A stretch of 37,034 nt of DNA, taken from contig JACPSW010000065.1 of NCBI GenBank assembly GCA_016193045.1, positions 1 to 37,034 on the forward strand, given 5' to 3'. This document shows, piece by piece, positions 1 through 6,745 of the stretch. A program made the position numbers and the translations under genes. Positions within the stretch are counted from its first letter, which is position 1. Each line of letters begins with the position of its first letter. The DNA is from Candidatus Rokuibacteriota bacterium. Lineage in GTDB: Bacteria; Methylomirabilota; Methylomirabilia; Rokubacteriales; CSP1-6. The notes beneath the pieces were generated by a model. The model did no database searches, had not been told where the DNA came from, and saw nothing but the letters and a program-made list of their open reading frames with translations.

Positions 1-17
1 ATCGTAGTGGGCTTGGT

Positions 18-93
<76 letters not shown>

Positions 94-142
94 TGTTTTT
101 TCAGCTAGTTGCCTCGCATTGAAGTTCTCTTCCGGAGCCCGA

Positions 143-162
143 TTGTGCCCCAAGTTGTGCCC
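143..162. repeat. Short tandem direct repeat beside the tRNA
   Basis: TTGTGCCC occurs at 143-150 and again at 155-162, a 12-bp period, in the non-coding stretch between tRNA-Phe and the first binding-protein promoter. Tandem repeats next to a tRNA attachment site can be arm-type integrase binding sites or the remnant of an integrase 3' end. Read on the minus strand the stretch gives VGHNLGHN, a style seen at integrase C-termini. This is suggestive only. Confidence 0.3.
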
Positions 163-208
163 AACTCGGGCTCACTCCAGCTCACTCGGGCGCACTTCGA
201 CGGCGTTC

Positions 209-237
209 TTGACGGATAGCTCGCTCGCGCCTACACT
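209..237 (+). promoter_or_regulatory. Sigma70-type promoter of binding-protein gene 1
   Basis: TTGACG (209-214), a 17-nt spacer and TACACT (232-237) make a good housekeeping promoter. The same promoter and the leader behind it recur at 2231-2259 and 10708-10736 before two paralogous genes. Confidence 0.75.
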
Positions 238-282
238 CCGGCCAAGCCGCACATCCCGACCCCTACGGCCGGAGGAAGCACC

Positions 283-1284
283 ATGAGGCTCAGGACCATC
301 GGGCTCATCGTTACCCTCATCCTCGGCGTCCTCGTGGTGCCGGTCGCCGTCGACGCGCAGCAGCCCGTGAAAGTCGCCCGGATCGGGGTCCTCCTGCCTG
401 GTTCGGCTCCCTCGCCCTCGGCGCCCTCAGCGGCGCTCGAGGCCTTCCTCGGAGGGTTGCGTGAGCTTGGCTACGTGGAGGGCCAGAACGTCGCCATCGA
501 GTACCGATGGGCGGAGGGGAAACTAGCACGGCTCCCCGACCTGGCGGCGGATCTGGTCCGCCTGAAGGTTGACGTGATCGTGACGCTCGGTACGCCCGGG
601 GTCCAGGCTGCCAAGCAGGCGACCGGCACGATCCCGATCGTCATGCTGGCCGTCGCCGACCCTGTGAAGAGTGGCCTCGTCGCCAGCCTCGCCCGACCGG
701 GCGGGAACGTCACCGGGATGTCCACCCTCGCCGGGGACCTGGGGGGCAAGCGGCTGGAGCTGCTGAAGGAGATCCTGCCCAAGGCCTCCCGCGTGGCCGT
801 GCTCTGGAATTCGGCCAACCTCGCCATGGTCCAGAGGTTCAGAGAGGCGCAGGCGGCGGCGGGGGTGCTGGGAATGACGGTTCTGCCCATGGAGGTGCCG
901 GGGGATCCCACGGATTTCGAGCGGGCCTTCGCGGTGATCACCCGAGACCGTCCCGACGCCCTCCTCGTCACGGTGGACCCATTCACCCTCGCTCACCGGA
1001 GACGGATCGTGGAGCTCGCGGCGACCCACCGGCTGCCGGCGATCTACGAGACGAAGTTCTTTGTGGACGCCGGAGGGCTCATGTCCTACGGGGCGAGCGC
1101 CGGCGAGGTGTACCGGCGTGCCGCCATATACGTCGACAAGATTCTCAAGGGCGCCAAGCCTGCCGATCTCCCCGTCGAGCAGCCCACGCGGCTCGAGCTC
1201 GCCGTCAACCTGAAGACCGCCCGGGCCCTCGAGCTGACCATTCCCCCCTCCATCCTCATCCGCGCCGACCACGTGATCCAGTAG
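283..1284 (+). CDS. ABC transporter substrate-binding protein (PF04392 type), copy 1
   Basis: This 333-residue periplasmic solute-binding protein belongs to the PF04392 (ABC_sub_bind, TrpX-like) family; its ligand cannot be read from sequence. A signal peptide spans about residues 1-25, with cleavage likely after VDA before QQPVK. Family landmarks visible in order are [66 protein letters not shown] and the terminal LTIPPSILIRAD. GGAGGAAG precedes the ATG. No permease or ATPase lies nearby, so it is an orphan binding protein. It is the first of five paralogues in 12.7 kb. Confidence 0.93.
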   Translation: MRLRTIGLIVTLILGVLVVPVAVDAQQPVKVARIGVLLPGSAPSPSAPSAALEAFLGGLRELGYVEGQNVAIEYRWAEGKLARLPDLAADLVRLKVDVIVTLGTPGVQAAKQATGTIPIVMLAVADPVKSGLVASLARPGGNVTGMSTLAGDLGGKRLELLKEILPKASRVAVLWNSANLAMVQRFREAQAAAGVLGMTVLPMEVPGDPTDFERAFAVITRDRPDALLVTVDPFTLAHRRRIVELAATHRLPAIYETKFFVDAGGLMSYGASAGEVYRRAAIYVDKILKGAKPADLPVEQPTRLELAVNLKTARALELTIPPSILIRADHVIQ

Positions 1285-1439
1285 CTCCTGCCGCGAGAGG
1301 ACTGTGTCAGTTTTGTGTCAGAACTATCGGGCGCTATTGGGCGCTATCGGTCAGGATGGCAGGAGCGGCCGGCCAAGAAATGGCTGGATTCCGACCGATT
1401 CGCGCATATAGTGCCCCATAGACCCCGGGTGGGATGAGA

Positions 1440-1484
1440 ACTGAAAATCCTGGTGTCGGCGGTTCAATATCGTCCTGCCGACCA
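1440..1484 (+). repeat. tRNA-Phe 3' scar 1 (degenerate att-like copy)
   Basis: The first 29 nt repeat tRNA-Phe from the anticodon stem into the T-loop exactly; the rest is degenerate but still ends in ACCA. It has no 5' half and cannot be a working tRNA. It fits an old attachment-site half left by integration or excision at tRNA-Phe. Confidence 0.8.
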
Positions 1485-1559
1485 GTTCTGCTTTTTCCTC
1501 GACCGCGTTCCCCATCCAGTCCAGGATCCCGCAAAGTCTTCCGATGGGTGTGATGCGGG

Positions 1560-1805
1560 CTAGTCCGAATAGAAATGCGGGCGGAGATCCTCCTCGGGGA
1601 TGAAACGCGTAGCTTGGCGGAGTATCGCCCGGCAGGTACCAGTATCCAATTCAGAGTGCGTGGGTACGGTCAGGGTTTGGACGGTGCCATCGGCCAGCTC
1701 TCGCCGGAGTTTGGCATGGCTGCCCCGTTGCGAGTGAACCTTGAAGCCGAAGCGCCCAAGAATTGCGATGACCTCCGCGCCTGACGGGCGGCGGAGCCTA
1801 GGCAT
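1560..1805 (-). CDS. hicA: HicA-type mRNA interferase toxin
   Basis: This 81-residue protein has the HicA/YcfA fold. RRPSGAEVIAILGRFGFKVHSQRGSHAKLRR includes the G-S-H segment carrying the catalytic histidine of the double-stranded RNA-binding-like toxin, followed by VPTHSELDTGTCRAILRQA. HicA toxins cleave mRNA and block translation. Its start overlaps the end of the upstream hicB by 8 nt, so the two are translationally coupled as hicB-hicA. The pair sits between tRNA-Phe scars 1 and 2 and is plausibly stability cargo of an integrated element. Confidence 0.9.
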   Translation of the reverse strand: MPRLRRPSGAEVIAILGRFGFKVHSQRGSHAKLRRELADGTVQTLTVPTHSELDTGTCRAILRQATRFIPEEDLRPHFYSD

Positions 1806-2028
1806 GCGTGGGGATCAGCTCAAAGGTCACCAGGATAGTTGGCTGGGGGGCAAGCCCCAACGCCGCCAAATCTTCTCCGGCCAGATGAAGCTCGACAGCC
1901 TCCCGCAAGTTCCTCGTAACTTCATCGAGAGTCGTGCCTTGGGTGACAACGGGGATCTCGAGGCACTCGGCCACGTATCCGGATTGCTCTCCGGGGCGAA
2001 TCACCGCCTTGATGGTTCGCTGAAGCAT
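1798..2028 (-). CDS. hicB: HicB-type antitoxin
   Basis: The 76-residue product MLQRTIKAVIRPGEQSGYVAECLEIPVVTQGTT has the HicB partial RNase H-like fold: an N-terminal strand, then GYVAECLEIPVVTQG and a helix NLREAVELHLAGED. It should neutralise HicA. The start at 2028 was chosen because AGAGGAG lies a few bases upstream; a longer frame to 2130 adds a non-family N-terminus. No clear C-terminal HTH or RHH domain is present, so autoregulation is uncertain. It runs straight into hicA. Confidence 0.88.
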   Translation of the reverse strand: MLQRTIKAVIRPGEQSGYVAECLEIPVVTQGTTLDEVTRNLREAVELHLAGEDLAALGLAPQPTILVTFELIPTHA

Positions 2029-2164
2029 CGTCGTCTCCTCTGACACGTCCATGCTACCTAAGAGGGGCCCGGAAGCGCAAGCGGCTCCCATGTCGCTCAA
2101 TGGTCCCTCAGTGGAACGGGCGGCAGCCAAGATCTACAAGAAGGCTGTGAGCTGCCGTTCGCCG

Positions 2165-2212
2165 GGACTGAAAATCCTGGTGTCGGCGGTTCAATCCCGT
2201 CCCTGCCCACCA
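2165..2212 (+). repeat. tRNA-Phe 3' scar 2 (48-nt exact att-like copy)
   Basis: All 48 nt match tRNA-Phe positions 46-93, from the anticodon stem to the terminal CCA. The 5' 28 nt of the tRNA are missing. This is the classic shape of an att half produced by a tyrosine-recombinase element at a tRNA 3' end. It is followed by GTTTTTTCCCC and then the conserved leader of binding-protein gene 2. Confidence 0.92.
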
Positions 2213-2230
2213 GTTTTTTCCCCAGCGTTC

Positions 2231-2259
2231 TTGACGGACACCTTATTCATGCCTAGACT
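2231..2259 (+). promoter_or_regulatory. Sigma70-type promoter of binding-protein gene 2
   Basis: TTGACG (2231-2236), 17 nt, TAGACT (2254-2259). The flanking leader, including GCCAAGCCGCACACCCTGAC and the GGAGGAAGCACC ribosome-binding site, is nearly identical to that at 10737-10783 and close to that at 238-282. Confidence 0.72.
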
Positions 2260-2306
2260 CCAGCCAAGCCGCACACCCTGACCCCTGCGGCCTCGGAGGA
2301 AGCACC

Positions 2307-3317
2307 GTGAAGCTCAGGAGCATCTCGCTCCTCGTCACTTTCGCCCTCAGCCTCCTCGCCGCGTCACTCGCCGCCGACGCGCAGCAGCCGGCGAAGGTCC
2401 CGCGGATAGGGTTTCTCGGGACCTTGCCGACGAACCCCCATTACGAGGCATTGCGGCAAGGCCTCCACGAGTTCGGCTACGTGGAGGGCCGGAACATCGC
2501 GATCGAGCGGCGATATTCCGAGGCGAGGGACGAGCGGCTCCCCGGCCTCGCGAGCCAGTTGGTTCGCCTCAAGGTTGACGTCATTGTTGTCGACGCCTGT
2601 GGGGCAGCACTCACCGCCGCCAGTCAGGCAACCAATACAATCCCCATCGTTGTCGCGGCCTGTAACGACGACCTGGTTGCGAGCGGGATTATCTCCAGCC
2701 TCGCTCGACCGGGAGGCAACATCACGGGGCTGTCCGAGCTTACCCCGGAGCTCGGGGCCAAACGTCTTGAGCTGCTGAAAGAGGCCGTCCCCAAGGTGAG
2801 GCGCGTGGCCGTCCTTTGGAATCCAGCCTATTCCGAGCGGTTCAGCGCCAGCTTCCGCTTCTGGTCAGCCGATTGGACAGAGATGCGAGCCGCGGTGCAG
2901 GTGTTGGGCATGACGCTTCAATCCGTGGAGATCCGCGGCCCCGACGATTTCGATACGGCGTTCTCCGCCATGACCAAAGAGCGAGCCGAGGCTCTGATTG
3001 CATTTTCGGATCCCTTAATCGTCTTCCACGCAAGACGGATTGCCGATCTGGCGGCGAAGAGCCGCCTGCCGGCAGTGTACGCATCCAGAGAGGTTGTGGA
3101 TGCAGGAGGCCTAATGGCCTACGGGCCGAGCATCTCTGACATGTTCCGGCGTGCCGCTGTTCACGTCGGCAAGATCTTGAAAGGGGCCAAGCCCGCCGAT
3201 CTCCCGATGGAGCAGCCCACGAAATTCGAGCTGGTCATCAACCTCAAGACCGCGAAGGCCCTTGGGCTCACGATCCCGCAGTCCCTCCTCATCCGCGCCG
3301 ACCAGGTGATTCGGTGA
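2307..3317 (+). CDS. ABC transporter substrate-binding protein (PF04392 type), copy 2
   Basis: This 336-residue paralogue of copy 1 starts at GTG behind GGAGGAAG. The signal peptide ends near AADA before QQPAKVPRIG. Family blocks [64 protein letters not shown] and LTIPQSLLIRADQVIR are all present. Codon use is less GC-rich than in copy 1, so the copies diverged some time ago or arrived separately. It lies just after scar 2 and is followed by a glnQ stub, not by permease genes. Confidence 0.92.
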   Translation: MKLRSISLLVTFALSLLAASLAADAQQPAKVPRIGFLGTLPTNPHYEALRQGLHEFGYVEGRNIAIERRYSEARDERLPGLASQLVRLKVDVIVVDACGAALTAASQATNTIPIVVAACNDDLVASGIISSLARPGGNITGLSELTPELGAKRLELLKEAVPKVRRVAVLWNPAYSERFSASFRFWSADWTEMRAAVQVLGMTLQSVEIRGPDDFDTAFSAMTKERAEALIAFSDPLIVFHARRIADLAAKSRLPAVYASREVVDAGGLMAYGPSISDMFRRAAVHVGKILKGAKPADLPMEQPTKFELVINLKTAKALGLTIPQSLLIRADQVIR

Positions 3318-3340
3318 GCCCTGGGGGCGGGATCATCACC

Positions 3341-3397
3341 ATGATCAACGAGGTGCTGGAGGCGATGACCGACCTCGCCCAGGAGGGCCTCCGATGA
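3341..3397 (+). pseudogene. Stub of an amino-acid ABC ATPase (GlnQ-like)
   Basis: Eighteen codons read MINEVLEAMTDLAQEGLR then stop. This matches the segment after Walker B in GlnQ-type ATPases, where P-E-M-V-x-E-V-L-x-V-M-x-x-L-A-x-E-G is usual. Nothing else of the ATPase remains. The stop overlaps the ATG of the GltI-like gene (ATGA), so the stub may still act as a coupling leader for it. Confidence 0.55.
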
Positions 3398-4248
3398 AGG
3401 GATGCGTTGCTGTGGGGCTGGCGGGCGTCCTGCTGCTCGGCGCGGCCGCGCCGGTCCTGGCCGAGACGGTCCTGGAGAAGATCAGCCGGACCGGGGTCCT
3501 GACCGCGGGAACGCGAGCCACCAACATCCCCTTCGCGTTCATCAACGAGAAGAACGAGTGGATCGGCTTCTCTATCGACCTGCTCGAGGCCATCCGCGCC
3601 CGCCTGGAGAAGAAGCTGGCCAAGCGGATCAGGCTCCAGAAGAAGGAGATCACCCCGGCGACCCGCATCCCCCTCGTGGTCAACCGCACCACCGACGTGG
3701 AGTGCGGGTCCACCACCTACACCCGGGGCCGGGACGAGAAGGTGGACTTCTCTGTCAACTTCTTCTTCACCGGCAGCCAGCTCCTCGTGAAGAAGGGGAG
3801 CGGGATCAAGAGCGTGGCGGACGTGGCCGGCAAGCGGGTGGGGGCCGCCGACGCATCGACCGGCGAGAAGAACCTGCGCGCCTCCCAGCCCAAGGCCGAC
3901 GTGGTGATCTTCCAAGACCACCCGGCCGGCCTCCTGGCGTTGGAGCAGGGGAGGATCGTGGCCTACGTCAGCGACGGCATCCTCCTGGCCGGGCTGGTCG
4001 CCAGGGCCAAGAACCCCAAAGACTACGAGATCGTCGGGGACTTCCTCGCGAAGGATCCCTACTCCTGCATGGTCCCGGAGAACGACTCCAAGTGGCGCGA
4101 CTTCGTCAACCACACCTTCATGGAGCTTATCGACAGCGGGAAGTTCTTCGAGCTGTACGAGAAGTGGTTTGGCGAGCGCGGCGTGGTCCCCTATCCCATG
4201 TCGGACCAGGTCCGGAGCTACATGATCATGCAGTCCATGCCCGAGTAG
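3394..4248 (+). CDS. Glutamate/aspartate-type periplasmic binding protein (GltI-like, SBP family 3)
   Basis: This 284-residue binding protein of the PF00497 family has a signal peptide of about 23 residues ending VLA before ETVLEK. Landmarks shared with E. coli GltI are the DVECGSTT motif, LLVKKGSGIKSVADVAGKRVG, the LLAGLVARAKNPKDYEIVG block and DPYSCMVP. The two cysteines (ECG and SCM) match the GltI disulfide pair. It likely binds acidic amino acids for an ABC importer whose permeases are not here. Its ATG overlaps the stop of a glnQ stub, so it has probably been cut out of a gltI/glnQ operon. Confidence 0.88.
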   Translation: MKGCVAVGLAGVLLLGAAAPVLAETVLEKISRTGVLTAGTRATNIPFAFINEKNEWIGFSIDLLEAIRARLEKKLAKRIRLQKKEITPATRIPLVVNRTTDVECGSTTYTRGRDEKVDFSVNFFFTGSQLLVKKGSGIKSVADVAGKRVGAADASTGEKNLRASQPKADVVIFQDHPAGLLALEQGRIVAYVSDGILLAGLVARAKNPKDYEIVGDFLAKDPYSCMVPENDSKWRDFVNHTFMELIDSGKFFELYEKWFGERGVVPYPMSDQVRSYMIMQSMPE

Positions 4249-4290
4249 GGGCGATCCCAGCCGCTCGTCCGCATGTGCATGTTGCGGCCC

Positions 4291-4353
4291 GAAGCCCTGG
4301 GCCTGACGATCCCACCGTCCATCCTGGTCCGGGCGGACGAAATCATTCGGTGA
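4291..4353 (+). pseudogene. 3'-end remnant of a PF04392 binding-protein gene
   Basis: Twenty codons [20 protein letters not shown] plus stop match the last residues of the five paralogues (KALGLTIP-[PQ]-S-x-L-x-RAD-x-[VI]-x). The body of the gene is missing. It lies just upstream of the 3' end of the convergent mazF. The same order, binding-protein tail then mazF tail, occurs at 10590-10681. Confidence 0.8.
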
Positions 4354-4379
4354 GAGCTGGGGACTGCGGGAGTATCCTC

Positions 4380-4751
4380 CTACAACTCAACGAGGCCGAG
4401 ACTCAGTATGAGGGCGCGGTCGACGCTCCGCATCGTTTCCCGGCTCAGCCTCCCCACGCGCCGGATAAGCCGCTGCCGGTCGATTGAGCGGATCTGGTTA
4501 AGGAGGACCACGGAATCAACCTGGAGCCCTCCCTCGGGCGCCTCGACGGGGACCTCGGTCGGGTACAGGTCGGGCTCGACCTGGGATGTGACGGCGGCGA
4601 CGATCGTGATCGGGCTGAAGCGATTAGCGAGATCGTTCTGCAAAACTAAGGCTGGGCGCGTCTTTCTGATCTCCGCCCCCAGCGTCGGATCAAAGCTGAC
4701 GAGATAGACCTCTCCCCGCCGAGGGGGCGTTACTTTTTGCGGTCCTGCCAT
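4380..4751 (-). CDS. MazF/PemK-type toxin endoribonuclease
   Basis: This 123-residue protein has the MazF/PemK/CcdB-like barrel signature: RRGEVYLVSFDPTLGAEIRK, TRPALVLQND, ITIVAAVTSQ and LLNQIRSIDRQRL. Such toxins are sequence-specific mRNA interferases. It overlaps the upstream antitoxin gene by 22 nt, so the two are coupled. The C-terminal DRALILSLGLVEL is duplicated as a 14-residue stub at 10637-10681. The cassette lies between tRNA-Phe scars 2 and 3 and may stabilise integrated DNA. Confidence 0.92.
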   Translation of the reverse strand: MAGPQKVTPPRRGEVYLVSFDPTLGAEIRKTRPALVLQNDLANRFSPITIVAAVTSQVEPDLYPTEVPVEAPEGGLQVDSVVLLNQIRSIDRQRLIRRVGRLSRETMRSVDRALILSLGLVEL

Positions 4752-4975
4752 GCCTCCTCGTCAAGGGAGAACCAGTCCCGGGAGAGCCGCAGGTCTCGTT
4801 GGGCTCGACGAGTGGCTCCCTCTCTCAATCGTCTTCGCAGCCTGGTTCGGCCGGTGGTCCGCACGTAGTGGGCTACGGCTTCCGCAATGAGCCGGCTACG
4901 ATCGCCTTTCGCGGCCACACGGTCGATGAGCCTTACCGTCTCCTCCGGCAAGGTGATGTTCAGGCGTCGGTGCAT
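4730..4975 (-). CDS. Ribbon-helix-helix antitoxin of the MazF pair
   Basis: This protein of about 81 residues begins MHRRLNITLPEETVRLIDRVAAKG. The strand RRLNITLP followed by helices EETVRLIDRVAA and SRLIAEAVAHYV is a ribbon-helix-helix DNA-binding domain; the Arg-rich middle and acidic/aromatic C-terminus (SRDWFSLDEEAWQD) would wrap the toxin. The start at 4975 is preceded by AGGAGG ten bases away; a longer frame reaches 5029 but overlaps the promoter. It probably represses its own promoter through the inverted repeat at 5004-5024. Confidence 0.87.
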   Translation of the reverse strand: MHRRLNITLPEETVRLIDRVAAKGDRSRLIAEAVAHYVRTTGRTRLRRRLREGATRRAQRDLRLSRDWFSLDEEAWQDRKK

Positions 4976-5000
4976 CGTGGCTGGGCCTCCTGCACGACTC

Positions 5001-5029
5001 ATGATACACACCAACGATGTGTATGTCAA
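5001..5029 (-). promoter_or_regulatory. Toxin-antitoxin promoter with overlapping operator
   Basis: On the minus strand TTGACA (5029-5024), a 17-nt spacer and TATCAT (5006-5001) form a near-consensus promoter. The inverted repeat ATACACA (5004-5010) and TGTGTAT (5018-5024), separated by 7 nt, fills the space from -35 to -10. A repressor bound there would block polymerase, as expected for an autoregulated toxin-antitoxin operon. Confidence 0.82.
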
Positions 5030-5154
5030 TCGAGGTTGGCTCCTACCCCGCGGCTGATGCCTCTGGTTTCAGCGACTTTCACTCTCGGATTCCGGTGCCG
5101 GTTTTGGTGGCGGTGTACCGCACCCGGTTCCCCGATGGGGCTCAACTATTTGGG

Positions 5155-5175
5155 CAATCCCGTCCCTGCCCACCA
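5155..5175 (+). repeat. tRNA-Phe 3' scar 3 (21-nt att-like copy)
   Basis: CAATCCCGTCCCTGCCCACC plus a final A is identical to tRNA-Phe positions 73-93, the T-loop through CCA. It ends the block carrying the GltI-like gene and the toxin-antitoxin pair. The 125 bp before it (5030-5154) hold no gene I can support. Confidence 0.82.
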
Positions 5176-5200
5176 GTTTAATTTTGGGATCGTAGGACTT

Positions 5201-5398
5201 CTAGCGCGTGACCCCCTGCCTGGTCCGAGTGAGCCAGATAAGGCCCAGTTCTTTGTCCGTCCAGTTGTGGGACCGAAGATGGGCCACCCAGGCTTTTACC
5301 GTGGCCGCCGAGACCACCTGCGTATTCCGGTCAACCTCGATCCGGTCAGGGCACGGCAGCCGGCCGGACTCGACGCTACCTTTTCGTTCCTCAGCCAT
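5201..5398 (-). CDS. Hypothetical small protein, second gene of a two-gene unit
   Basis: The 65-residue product MAEERKGSVESGRLPCPDRI continues with EVDRNTQVVSAATVKAWVAHL and LGLIWLTRTR. I do not recognise it. AAGAGG lies about seven bases before the ATG. Its start overlaps the stop of the upstream small ORF in ATGGCTGA, and it lies downstream of a credible minus-strand promoter near 5574-5602. A short regulator of a former integrated element is one possibility; no HTH motif is convincing. Confidence 0.5.
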   Translation of the reverse strand: MAEERKGSVESGRLPCPDRIEVDRNTQVVSAATVKAWVAHLRSHNWTDKELGLIWLTRTRQGVTR

Positions 5399-5537
5399 AG
5401 CGAACCTCTTCTTGTCGGACAGGCCACACGCACGTCAACTCAACGGGGTTGGTCATGGTGGAACTCGGGCGAATTATCATCCGGCGGCCCTCCTGCGTCT
5501 CGAACGCTTCGGGATTTATGACTCTTCCTTCCTCCAT
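5391..5537 (-). CDS. Hypothetical 48-residue ORF, first gene of the two-gene unit
   Basis: The frame runs from ATG at 5537 and reads MEEGRVINPEAFETQEGRRM, ending VWPVRQEEVRYG. An inner ATG (MIIRPSST) has AGGAGG eight bases upstream and may be the real start, giving 29 residues. The stop overlaps the start of the next ORF by 8 nt, a pattern of coupled genes. There is no recognisable domain. It is likely transcribed from the divergent region at 5565-5602. Confidence 0.38.
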   Translation of the reverse strand: MEEGRVINPEAFETQEGRRMIIRPSSTMTNPVELTCVWPVRQEEVRYG

Positions 5538-5564
5538 CTGCCCGACGATATCTTAATTTTCCGC

Positions 5565-5602
5565 TTGACTCAACGTATATCATGTCATAAATTATATGTC
5601 AA
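5565..5602. promoter_or_regulatory. Overlapping divergent promoters
   Basis: Plus strand: TTGACT (5565-5570), 17 nt, TAAATT (5588-5593), reading toward the gene at 5673. Minus strand: TTGACA (5602-5597), 17 nt, TATACG (5579-5574), reading toward the ORFs at 5537 and 5398. The two -35 boxes form an inverted repeat CTTGAC/GTCAAG (5564-5569 and 5598-5603). The surrounding 70 bp are markedly AT-rich compared with the window. Confidence 0.65.
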
Positions 5603-5672
5603 GTATAAGTTATATAAATAATGGCGTAGGCAGTCGACTAGGCCGGTCCGGCAGGGGGCGGAGATGGCTGTG

Positions 5673-5993
5673 ATGTTCGAGAATAAGACCAGAGTCCTCC
5701 TTATTCTCCCCCAAGACGTCCTCGACCGGGCGCGGGTCTTGGCGGGGAAGGCAACGACCATGCTCAAACTCCCGGTGAGCCTTCAGATTGTCCTCCGGGC
5801 CCTCATCGAGGAGGGGCTGAAGCGGGATGGCGACCGGAACCTCCTCGCCAACGTTGAGGGCCAGGCCCACGCGGTCCGCCGCATCCGGAGCCTAGCGGGT
5901 AGAGGAGGGGGAGCTAAGGGGGAGCGCAGGAATCTCCGGTCGGGAATCCTGCGAGGGCTGAGCGGGAGTGAGCGGCAGAGGCGCGGGAAGTGA
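5673..5993 (+). CDS. Hypothetical protein, possible ribbon-helix-helix regulator
   Basis: The product is 106 residues if started at 5673, where GGCGGAG is nine bases upstream; an ATG at 5664 is in frame but too close to that site. The N-terminus MFENKTRVLLILPQDVLDRA has a strand followed by helices to about residue 50 (LQIVLRALIEEGLKRD), compatible with a ribbon-helix-helix fold. The C-terminal 45 residues are rich in Arg, Gly and Ser. It is divergent from two small ORFs, an arrangement typical of a small regulator. The fold is inferred, not shown. Confidence 0.5.
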   Translation: MFENKTRVLLILPQDVLDRARVLAGKATTMLKLPVSLQIVLRALIEEGLKRDGDRNLLANVEGQAHAVRRIRSLAGRGGGAKGERRNLRSGILRGLSGSERQRRGK

Positions 5994-6073
5994 GGAGATC
6001 GGGGGGAACGATCCAGCGACGCGACGAATCGGAGCGACTGGGGCTCCGCGCCGGCCAAGCGTTACGACGACAA

Positions 6074-6090
6074 ACGCTGACTATCAGCGT
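6074..6090 (+). promoter_or_regulatory. Hairpin ahead of the lipoprotein gene
   Basis: ACGCTG (6074-6079), loop ACTAT, CAGCGT (6085-6090), six perfect pairs followed by CTTGT. It ends about eight bases before the AAGGAG site of the next gene. It could end transcription from the gene at 5673 or shape the next 5' UTR. Confidence 0.3.
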
Positions 6091-6107
6091 CTTGTAAGGA
6101 GACAGCT

Positions 6108-6653
6108 ATGTGGACATGGGCAGGTGTGATGATGGTGACCACGGCGGTGGCGGCGATGACCCTTGGTTGTTCCCAGCAGTCGGGAACGGCAGTGGTGATC
6201 GAGGATAAGGTCTACACGGTGACGCCGGTCTCTATCAAGGTGAAGGCCGGGATCGTGACAGGCGAGATCACGGAGATGAAGGTCACGGAGCGGATCGAGA
6301 AGGGCTCCGGCCGCCTCGTCTCTCCGGCGAAGCTCACGGGCATGCTCAAGCTGAAGAATAGCTCCAATGATCAGGCCGTCCGGCTTGTTGGGGGGAAAAT
6401 CCAGTACATCGATGCCCAGGGGCAGCTGATCAAGCTCGAGGAGACACGGACCGAACCGACTATTAGGTTCGCCACGTACGGCTCCGAACGGCTCGATCCC
6501 GGGCAGGATGCGACCGAGTCCGTGGACGTGGACTTCCCCACCGAAGCTCTCAAGGCGAAGAAGCTGAAGGAGATCCGTCTCGAGCTCGCGTACATCCCGT
6601 CGCCATACAAGGAGGAGACGGTCAACTTCACCGTGTCGATCGGCGGCCAGTAA
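6108..6653 (+). CDS. Hypothetical lipoprotein
   Basis: This 181-residue protein has a lipoprotein signal peptide (MWTWAGVMMVTTAVAAMTLGC) with lipobox T-L-G-C at Cys21. The mature part is beta-rich: VYTVTPVSIKVKAGIVTGEI, then KLTGMLKLKNSSNDQAVRLV, a GGKIQYIDAQGQL segment and ERLDPGQDATESVDVDFP. That pattern resembles immunoglobulin-like FxLYD-type domains in which a conserved strand is followed by KNSSN. AAGGAG lies before the ATG. I do not recognise a specific function; membrane anchoring by lipid is the firm prediction. Confidence 0.75.
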   Translation: MWTWAGVMMVTTAVAAMTLGCSQQSGTAVVIEDKVYTVTPVSIKVKAGIVTGEITEMKVTERIEKGSGRLVSPAKLTGMLKLKNSSNDQAVRLVGGKIQYIDAQGQLIKLEETRTEPTIRFATYGSERLDPGQDATESVDVDFPTEALKAKKLKEIRLELAYIPSPYKEETVNFTVSIGGQ

Positions 6654-6661
6654 GCCTTTGG

Positions 6662-6690
6662 GGAGGTGGTTTCCTTCTGGAGTCACCTCC
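6662..6690 (+). terminator. Weak hairpin after the lipoprotein gene
   Basis: GGAGGTG (6662-6668) pairs with CACCTCC (6684-6690) around a 15-nt loop, nine bases past the stop codon. No T-run follows, so termination here is only possible. Confidence 0.3.
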
Positions 6691-6745
6691 AACTCAGGCT
6701 CGGAGGCCTTCAGGGCAAGTTTCTTCACCGGGTTCGGAGACCAAG

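Noticed and set aside
4408..4707. Plus-strand frame opposite the MazF toxin gene.
   Set aside because: It is antisense to a toxin with complete family motifs.
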